A stretch of 29,045 nucleotides of DNA from CAZNOG01 sp964574635 (GTDB lineage: Bacteria > Bacteroidota > Bacteroidia > Flavobacteriales_D > Cryomorphaceae): assembly GCA_964574635.1 (NCBI GenBank), contig CAZNOG010000022.1, positions 1-29,045 on the forward strand, given 5' to 3'. The notes under the pieces are model-generated. The model was given only the letters and a program-made list of their open reading frames with translations, made no database searches and was not told the DNA's origin. Position 1 is the first letter of the stretch. Every line of letters begins with the position of its first letter. Position numbers and translations under genes: made by a program. This document shows positions 23,647 through 29,045 of this stretch, piece by piece.

Positions 23647-23877
23647 TTATCTCCAGTAATCGTTTGCTTTGGCCACGGTTTGAAAATGGATGGCCACGAC
23701 TTGGGACGCCATGGTGAGGCTGTCGGCGTTGTTGGCGTATTCGGGTCGCAACCTGTGCAGCACCTCCGCGTCGGGTTGAGTGTATTTCACCCCTCGCCTC
23801 GCCAAGGTTATCGCCAATTCGAACCCTTCCTGCGGGGTGTCGGTCTTTAAGGATTCCAACCAGATTTGATCTGTCAT
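23647..23877 (-). CDS. Hexameric tyrosine-coordinated haem protein (HTHP)
   Basis: A 76-residue protein, the same length as the founding HTHP of Silicibacter (Ruegeria) pomeroyi. The shared blocks are T-D-T-P-Q-E-G-F-E-L-A (12-22), V-K-Y-T-Q-P-D-A-E-V (30-39), L-R-P-E-Y-A-N (43-49) and V-V-A-I-H-F-Q-T-V-A-K-A-N-D-Y-W (60-75). Tyr47 is the likely axial haem ligand by comparison with the Tyr ligand of that protein. HTHP forms a ring of six subunits with one haem each and has weak peroxidase and catalase activity in vitro; its biological role is unknown. No signal peptide. It is the gene immediately upstream of tryptophan 2,3-dioxygenase, another haem protein. ATG at 23877 is unambiguous. Confidence 0.9.
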   Translation of the reverse strand: MTDQIWLESLKTDTPQEGFELAITLARRGVKYTQPDAEVLHRLRPEYANNADSLTMASQVVAIHFQTVAKANDYWR

Positions 23878-24095
23878 ATCCGTTGAATTTGGGTTGTAAG
23901 TCGAAAATTATCGAGTCGAAAGTATGGGTTTTCAATCAACCAACCCAATATTCGGCAATAAAAAGGATACAATTATCCGAGAGCGGGGGCGTTTGGACTT
24001 TGCAATTAACAATCCAATGTACTGCGCCGAAACTTGCCGGGAAAAGGTGCGTTAACCCAACGGCAGCCGTAATTTCGGCTCAGATTTCACAACAC

Positions 24096-27000
24096 ATGAA
24101 GAAGATTTTTACCGCCGTATTTTTGATACTGGCCACCACCCTACACGCCCAAGAGTGGGTGCGCATGATGGAAGATCCCGAAGTGAACTTTTTCGAAGTT
24201 CAGGAAGCCTTTGAAGAAGAATGGGGCGACAAAGGATACGAGAGAGGCAAGGGATACAAGCAGTTCAAACGTTGGGCGTACTTTACCGAGCCCCGCGTCT
24301 ACCCTTCCGGCAACCGATTCATCGGCGATGAATTTTGGCGGGGAGCGCTGGAAGCCCAAAGCATTCCCGGACCCGAAGCCAAAAACACCTCCCCCTGGCA
24401 GCCGGTCGGTCCCGTCGCGTGGGAAAGCCAGAGTTACAACCCCGGGCTGGGCCGCGTGAACGCCATCACGGTAGACCCGAACGACGAAGAAAAAATATAC
24501 GCCTCCACCCCGTCCGGTGGATTGTGGGTGCGGGAAGAAGGCACGTGGAGGTGCTTGACCGACCACCTGCCATCCATCGGCGCCACGGGATTGGTGATCG
24601 ATCCGACCGACACCGACGTGATGTACCTCGCCACCGGCGACGGCGACGGGAGCGATACGTACACCATCGGCGTCATGAAGAGCACCGACGGAGGCGAGTC
24701 GTGGCAAACGACGGGTCTGTCGGAAGAAATCGCCGCGGGACACCGCATCGGGCGCATCGTCATGAACGAATTCGACCCGGAAAACATCTTCGTCGCGGGG
24801 TCCAACGGGCTGTACACGACGTACGACGCGGGCGAAACGTGGATTCAGCTGTTGACCGGCGGATTCCGCGACGTGCGTCTCAAGCCCGGTGATCCGGAAG
24901 TGATCTACGCCGCTACAGGCACCACCTTCCGATATTCCACCGACGGAGGCGCCACTTTTTCCACTCCCACGGGATTGCCGCCCTCGTCCGAGGTGGCGCG
25001 GTACGCCATCGCGGTGACGCCGGCCAACCCCGAAATCGTATACCTCTTGGCCGGACGCGCATCCGACAACGGATTCCTCGGCTTGTACCGCAGCTTCAAC
25101 TCGGGTCAGAGTTTTACGCTGATGAGCAACTCACCCAACATCATGACGTATTCCGAAATCGGTGAGGGAGAAGGGGGCCAAGCATGGTACGACATGGCGC
25201 TCGCGGCTTCACCCACCCATGAAAACCACGTTTTCGTCGGGGGCATCAACGTATGGGGCTCCATGGACGGAGGAGCCACATGGGAAATCAAATCCCACTG
25301 GGTGTACCCCTCCGCACTGGGATACACCCACGCCGACATTCACTCCCTCGATTTTTACAACGGCAAACTCTACTGCGGCAGCGACGGCGGAATCTTCCGC
25401 AACGAAGGTCTTGGAAACGAATGGGAAGACCTGAGCTTCGGACTTCAGATATCGCAGTATTACCGCATTGCGGCCTCAGCCACCAACCCCGAAAAATTGC
25501 TCGTCGGCTCCCAAGACAACGGCACCAACCTGTTTTTACCTAACGACACGTACATCCACCTCTTGGGCGGTGACGGCAATGCAGCCGCCATTGACTACAC
25601 CAACGACGACATTTTATACGGGGCGTTTCCGGGTGGAAACTTCGTTCGTTCGTTCAACGGCGGACTCAGCTTCCACAACTTCTCCAATTCCATCGAGGAA
25701 ACCGGTGCGTGGGTCACCCCCTTCGAACTTCATCCCACCGATCCGCAAATCGCCTTCGCGGCGTACGAAAACGTATGGAAATTCGAAGACGAGACGTGGA
25801 CCAAGCTCGGCGAAATTCCAACCACCACCACGCTGCGCGCCATGGAAGTTTCCCCCGTCGACCCCGCGGTCATCTACACGTCCACTTTTTCCAGCTTATT
25901 CCGCACCGTCGACGAAGGGGAAGAATGGACGGCTTTGCACCAATCCCTGCCCAACTTGACGATCACCGATATCGAAACCGATCCACTCAACCCCGACAGG
26001 GTGTGGATTACATACTCGGGATACGACCCCGACCACAAGGTGTATCACTCCGAGGACGGCGGACAAACATGGACGAACATCACGGAAAACCTGCCCAATC
26101 TGCCGGTAAATTGCATCTCGTATTTGGCGGGAAGCGACGACGGGCTGTACATCGGTACCGACAACGGCGTATTTTACAGAAGCAACGTGGCACCCAACTG
26201 GAGTTCCTACAACACAGGGTTGCCCAACGTCATCGTCAACCAAATCATCTTCCACTACGGATCACAGGAAGTCATCGTCGCCACCTACGGCCGCGGGGTT
26301 TGGAAAAACGAGTTCCTCGACGCTTCCGACCTGCAACCCACGGCCATGTTCAGTTCGCCCGACTTGCTGATGTGCCAAGGGGATTCCATCCAGTTCAGCA
26401 ATTTTTCCATCAACGCCGTCACCGGTGTAGAATGGTTCTTCGAAGGGGGCATTCCCTCCACCACCACTGAGTTCGACCCGACGGTCGTTTATCCCGAACC
26501 GGGGAAATACGACGTGCGGCTGATCGCCGCGAACGGCGAGTTGAAAGACACGCTTACCCTGTCGGAATACGTACACATCATGGACCAGACGGGCGTACCC
26601 GCCCCCTTTACTGAAAACTTTGAAGAACCGATCGAAACAAGGCCGTGGAACCTCGACCAGCCCGCCGATCCCGTGCGTTGGGAACAAGCCGATGTAGGTT
26701 ACCTCAGCGAGGGATCCATATGGGTGGAAAACTTTTTGAATCCCCCCGGAAAAAGCGAGGTTTTCGAGAGCCATACCATCGACTTGTCCTCCATGGATTC
26801 CGCCATCGTCACCATGCGCGTAGCCTTTGCGACCAAGCCCAATGCCCAAGGCCACGAACAACTGAGATTTTTGATCAGCACCGATTGCGGGGAGACGTGG
26901 ACGTCCAAGAAGCTCTTCATTTCGACCTTGCACCTGGTGACGTGGCCCGCGACCGCCCTGCCCTATTTCCCCCAGCCCGACGCCGATTGGAATCTTTTGG

Positions 27001-27410
27001 TGATCAATAACATCCAACCCGAAGAGCGCACTTCCGGATTCCGGATGAAGCTCGAGCTCATATCCGCCGGTGGAAACAACCTTTTCATCGACGACATCAA
27101 CATCACCGAAGAGATGCCGGTCAGCGTCCAAACTTCGGCGGATCCCAATTACCGCATGGAGCTAATGCCCAACCCTACCGCCGGAAACCAAGCGGAATTG
27201 GTCTTCGATCTGCAGACCGCGTCGACGCTCAACCTCCGCGTGCTGGACGCCAATGGCCGCACGGTGCTCAGCGAGGAAAAGCGGCACTTCACTTCGGGTG
27301 AACACCGGGAACAACTGGACGTAAACCACTTGTCGCCCGGGATATATTTTGTGCAGCTTACCGGAGAGGCCGGTCGTAGCGTGAAAAAGTTGGTGGTGAC
27401 CACACCCTGA
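24096..27410 (+). CDS. T9SS type A sorting-domain protein with Asp-box (BNR/sortilin-like) propeller
   Basis: A 1104-residue exported protein. The signal peptide is M-K-K-I-F-T-A-V-F-L-I-L-A-T-T-L-H-A-Q (cleavage near 19). The N-terminal block F-F-E-V-Q-E-A-F ... F-K-R-W-A-Y-F-T-E-P-R-V-Y-P-S-G recurs in secreted Bacteroidota propeller proteins. Residues about 120-740 carry eight or nine Asp-box motifs (S-T-D-G-G-E-S-W, S-M-D-G-G-A-T-W, S-E-D-G-G-Q-T-W and variants), as in sortilin/BNR ten-bladed propellers. A PKD-like domain (about 741-830) and a jelly-roll-like domain (about 831-1005) follow. The last 90 residues are a type A T9SS sorting domain (M-P-N-P-T-A-G-N, V-L-D-A-N-G-R-T-V, L-S-P-G-I-Y-F-V-Q-L). 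Catalytic activity is not shown. The start at 24096 is chosen for the signal peptide; the open frame extends further upstream without protein-like content. Confidence 0.95.
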   Translation: MKKIFTAVFLILATTLHAQEWVRMMEDPEVNFFEVQEAFEEEWGDKGYERGKGYKQFKRWAYFTEPRVYPSGNRFIGDEFWRGALEAQSIPGPEAKNTSPWQPVGPVAWESQSYNPGLGRVNAITVDPNDEEKIYASTPSGGLWVREEGTWRCLTDHLPSIGATGLVIDPTDTDVMYLATGDGDGSDTYTIGVMKSTDGGESWQTTGLSEEIAAGHRIGRIVMNEFDPENIFVAGSNGLYTTYDAGETWIQLLTGGFRDVRLKPGDPEVIYAATGTTFRYSTDGGATFSTPTGLPPSSEVARYAIAVTPANPEIVYLLAGRASDNGFLGLYRSFNSGQSFTLMSNSPNIMTYSEIGEGEGGQAWYDMALAASPTHENHVFVGGINVWGSMDGGATWEIKSHWVYPSALGYTHADIHSLDFYNGKLYCGSDGGIFRNEGLGNEWEDLSFGLQISQYYRIAASATNPEKLLVGSQDNGTNLFLPNDTYIHLLGGDGNAAAIDYTNDDILYGAFPGGNFVRSFNGGLSFHNFSNSIEETGAWVTPFELHPTDPQIAFAAYENVWKFEDETWTKLGEIPTTTTLRAMEVSPVDPAVIYTSTFSSLFRTVDEGEEWTALHQSLPNLTITDIETDPLNPDRVWITYSGYDPDHKVYHSEDGGQTWTNITENLPNLPVNCISYLAGSDDGLYIGTDNGVFYRSNVAPNWSSYNTGLPNVIVNQIIFHYGSQEVIVATYGRGVWKNEFLDASDLQPTAMFSSPDLLMCQGDSIQFSNFSINAVTGVEWFFEGGIPSTTTEFDPTVVYPEPGKYDVRLIAANGELKDTLTLSEYVHIMDQTGVPAPFTENFEEPIETRPWNLDQPADPVRWEQADVGYLSEGSIWVENFLNPPGKSEVFESHTIDLSSMDSAIVTMRVAFATKPNAQGHEQLRFLISTDCGETWTSKKLFISTLHLVTWPATALPYFPQPDADWNLLVINNIQPEERTSGFRMKLELISAGGNNLFIDDINITEEMPVSVQTSADPNYRMELMPNPTAGNQAELVFDLQTASTLNLRVLDANGRTVLSEEKRHFTSGEHREQLDVNHLSPGIYFVQLTGEAGRSVKKLVVTTP

Positions 27411-27476
27411 CGGCGCTCCTTCAGGGGTGTTGGCCTCCGTACGGCTTCACGGCGGCGCACGCGGGGGGTAAGGTAT

Positions 27477-27505
27477 TGATTTGGGGTTTTGTGGGTGTGG
27501 CTCTC
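27477..27505 (+). repeat. Short G-rich intergenic element, copy f
   Basis: Plus strand GGGGTTTTGTGGGTGTGGC, the complement of the CCACACCCACAAAACCCC core. It is 66 nt downstream of the stop of the type A T9SS gene, G-rich strand in sense, and 34 nt before the promoter of the M42 peptidase gene. Confidence 0.78.
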
Positions 27506-27538
27506 CCGGCTTCATTCCGGCTTCCGAATTGAAAACAA

Positions 27539-27546
27539 TACTTTTG
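27539..27546 (+). promoter_or_regulatory. -7 box of the M42 aminopeptidase gene
   Basis: TACTTTTG is a full match to TAnnTTTG, followed by an A-run and the ATG at 27563, giving a leader of only about 10 nt. No TTG is found at the -33 distance (TTC is present). Confidence 0.5.
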
Positions 27547-27562
27547 TAAAAAAAATTGACCC

Positions 27563-28657
27563 ATGGCAAGCAAATCGATTTTGACGAAAAATTCATTGGA
27601 GTTTCTCGAACGATACATCAACAATGCCGCCCCGACGGGCTTCGAGGTAAGCGGACAAAAGTTGTGGCTCGATTACCTCAAGCCCCACATCGACGACCAC
27701 ATGGTCGATACGTACGGGAGCGTGGCCGGAATCATCAATCCCGGCAAAGACTACAAAGTGGTGATCGAGGCCCACGCCGACGAAATCTCTTGGTTCGTGC
27801 ACTACATCACCGATCAGGGTTTTATCTATGTGCGGCGAAACGGGGGATCCGATCACATGATCGCTCCCAGCAAGCGGGTGATCATCCACACCGACAACGG
27901 ACCCGTTCGCGCGGTATTCGGTTGGCCGGCCATCCATACGCGCACGGCATCGCCCGACAAAGACGAGGCGCCGAGCATGAAAAACATCTTTCTCGATTGT
28001 GGGTGCACTTCCCGAAAAGAAGTGGAAGAGCTGGGCGTACACGTTGGCCACGTAGTGACGTTCGAAGACGAGTTCATGACGCTGAACGACAGATACTATG
28101 TAGGAAGGGCGTTAGACAACCGCATGGGTGGATTCATGATCGCGGAAGTGGCGCGCCTCATCAGGAAAAACAAGAACAAATTGCCCTTTACGCTGTACAT
28201 CGTCAATTCGGTGCAGGAAGAAATCGGGTTGAGGGGTGCCGAAATGATCAGCCGCACACTGGAGCCCGACGTCGCCATTGTCACCGACGTGTGTCACGAC
28301 ACCCAAACCCCCATGATCAACAAGATCGAGCAGGGGGACATCCATTCCGGTAAAGGTCCGGTACTGACTTTCGGTCCGGCCGTGCAGAACAATTTGTTGC
28401 GCCGCATTATTTCCGTGGCCGAGAAGAACAAAATCGAGTACCAGCGCGCGGCCGCGAGCAGATCCACCGGCACGGACACCGACGCGTTCGCCTACTCGGG
28501 CAAAGGCGTGGCCTCCGCATTGATCTCACTTCCGCTACGATACATGCACACCACGGTTGAAATGGCACGGAAGGAAGACGTGGAAAGCGTGATCAAATTG
28601 ATGTACGAAACCATCCTGGATATCGCTCCAGGCGAAGATTTCAGGTACCTGAAATAA
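27563..28657 (+). CDS. M42 family metallopeptidase (aminopeptidase)
   Basis: A 364-residue cytoplasmic di-metal aminopeptidase of the tetrahedral TET/glutamyl-aminopeptidase type. Candidate metal ligands and catalytic residues are all present: His71 (E-A-H-A-D-E), Asp185 (A-L-D-N-R), Glu219/Glu220 (V-Q-E-E-I-G), Asp242 (T-D-V-C-H-D) and His329 (R-Y-M-H-T). The domain insert between the first His and the bridging Asp is of normal size. These enzymes form dodecamers and trim peptides from the N-terminus downstream of the large proteases. Length is normal. It has its own promoter box, and a copy of the composite dispersed repeat begins a few bases after its stop. Confidence 0.95.
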   Translation: MASKSILTKNSLEFLERYINNAAPTGFEVSGQKLWLDYLKPHIDDHMVDTYGSVAGIINPGKDYKVVIEAHADEISWFVHYITDQGFIYVRRNGGSDHMIAPSKRVIIHTDNGPVRAVFGWPAIHTRTASPDKDEAPSMKNIFLDCGCTSRKEVEELGVHVGHVVTFEDEFMTLNDRYYVGRALDNRMGGFMIAEVARLIRKNKNKLPFTLYIVNSVQEEIGLRGAEMISRTLEPDVAIVTDVCHDTQTPMINKIEQGDIHSGKGPVLTFGPAVQNNLLRRIISVAEKNKIEYQRAAASRSTGTDTDAFAYSGKGVASALISLPLRYMHTTVEMARKEDVESVIKLMYETILDIAPGEDFRYLK

Positions 28658-28663
28658 TCTACA

Positions 28664-28847
28664 AGAGGTGGAGGAGGTAGAGGAGGTAGAGGAGGTAGAG
28701 GAAGTTGAGGAGGTGGGTTGATGGGGGGAGTGTGACTCTGGCCGAGGGGGGATGAGGAACAGTGGTGGGATGGATGCGGAATGATGCGCCTTGGTGGCAA
28801 TGACGAAAACACGCCGGCTGTAGGTTATTGAGAGGTCATTGCCCGAA
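28664..28847 (+). repeat. Composite dispersed repeat, copy 2
   Basis: Starts 7 nt after the M42 peptidase stop. About four 9-bp units (GGAGGTAGA type) lead into a tail in which 28694-28743 matches 153-202 at 49 of 50 positions. The similarity weakens after 28743 but returns at 28797-28816 and ends near GCCCGAA at 28841-28847. It has the same orientation as copy 1 and the same position relative to a stop codon, with fewer 9-bp units, so the array length varies between copies. Confidence 0.85.
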
Positions 28848-28903
28848 TGAATACAGAGACGGGAAATTTGCGAATATATTGGTGCTCTCGCAAGCACGAG
28901 GTT

Positions 28904-28944
28904 AAAAAAAAAAAAAACGGCTTCCAGTTTTCCGGAAGCCGTTT
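28904..28944 (-). terminator. Intrinsic terminator of the right-edge T9SS gene
   Basis: An 11-bp perfect stem (28915-28925 with 28934-28944, AAACGGCTTCC) with an 8-nt loop. On the minus strand it is followed by a run of 14 T (complement of 28904-28917). It lies about 32 nt after the stop at 28976, so it ends the leftward transcript. It is the only textbook Rho-independent terminator in the window. Confidence 0.9.
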
Positions 28945-28975
28945 AAGAATGATTCAGTAAAACGGAAGCTTTCTC

Positions 28976-29045
28976 TTATTCAGTCTTCATCACCTTTCCG
29001 GTTTGAATGATTTCACCTTGCACTTCCACCGTGTACAGGATCATT
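28976..29045 (-). CDS. C-terminal end of a T9SS type A-like secreted protein (truncated by window)
   Basis: The minus strand is open from the window edge to TAA at 28978-28976, giving 22 residues: M-I-L-Y-T-V-E-V-Q-G-E-I-I-Q-T-G-K-V-M-K-T-E. The pattern L-Y-T-V-E-V-x-G then T-G-K-V-M-K is that of the last two beta strands of type A T9SS sorting domains. The strong terminator downstream supports a real gene end. The rest of the gene lies outside the window, so its passenger function is unknown. Confidence 0.7.
   Translation of the reverse strand, partial: MILYTVEVQGEIIQTGKVMKTE

Larger units (their letters stand above)
28658..28975. other. Intergenic region with composite repeat and terminator
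   Basis: No gene is supported. It holds the second copy of the composite repeat (28664-28847), then a short AT-rich stretch, a 14-nt A-run and the hairpin terminator of the leftward gene at the window end. The two flanking genes are convergent. Confidence 0.7.

Noticed and set aside
23883..24095. N-terminal extension of the type A T9SS protein
   Set aside because: A clear signal peptide begins at the ATG at 24096; the upstream in-frame sequence is not protein-like and contains the promoter region.

Overview
The window reads as chromosomal DNA of a Bacteroidota bacterium, probably a flavobacteria-like marine lineage with a fairly high GC content by eye. Evidence: two large secreted proteins with type IX secretion (T9SS) C-terminal sorting domains (one type A, one type B), a third T9SS-like C-terminus cut by the right edge, a FISUMP lipoprotein, and several promoters of the Bacteroidota form TAnnTTTG. 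No rRNA, tRNA, CRISPR array, integrase or transposase was seen. The exact genus cannot be read from the sequence alone.

Layout. 1-445: end of a secreted protein, then a composite dispersed repeat (9-bp units plus a conserved tail) and a 13-unit heptamer array. 446-1201 (-): FISUMP lipoprotein. 1607-3644 (+): a tight operon of a receiver-only response regulator, xseA and xseB (exonuclease VII), followed by an iron-sulfur uracil-DNA-glycosylase-like gene, so this is a small DNA-repair block. 4303-4884 (-): the tRNA hydroxylase MiaE. 5016-5892 (+): a DUF551 protein and a GNAT acetyltransferase. 6133-11299 (-): DUF4260 membrane protein, a cold-shock-domain protein, and a giant secreted TPR protein of about 1495 residues. 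11379-12521 (+): FAD oxidoreductase, convergent with a type-B T9SS protein (12522-15191, -). 15415-17865 (-): penicillin-acylase-family hydrolase, divergent from an alpha/beta-hydrolase-OsmC fusion (17978-19186, +). 19240-22183 (-): SulP anion transporter and a bacterial eRF1-like (baeRF) protein. 22486-23877 (-): tryptophan 2,3-dioxygenase and a hexameric tyrosine-coordinated haem protein. 24096-27410 (+): type-A T9SS beta-propeller protein. 27563-28657 (+): M42 aminopeptidase, then a second copy of the composite repeat, a strong terminator and the tail of another T9SS protein.

The most unusual signals are not enzymes. (1) A family of short G-rich intergenic elements occurs at least eight times in 29 kb, never inside a gene; six lie just 3' of a stop codon with the G-rich strand as the sense strand, and three can fold as canonical G-quadruplexes. 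(2) The giant protein carries 15 TPR-like units in strict A/B alternation, where every B unit has a Tyr-Pro signature, followed by a long charged coiled coil and a short C-terminal module. (3) A gene for the poorly understood haem protein HTHP sits directly upstream of the haem enzyme tryptophan 2,3-dioxygenase.
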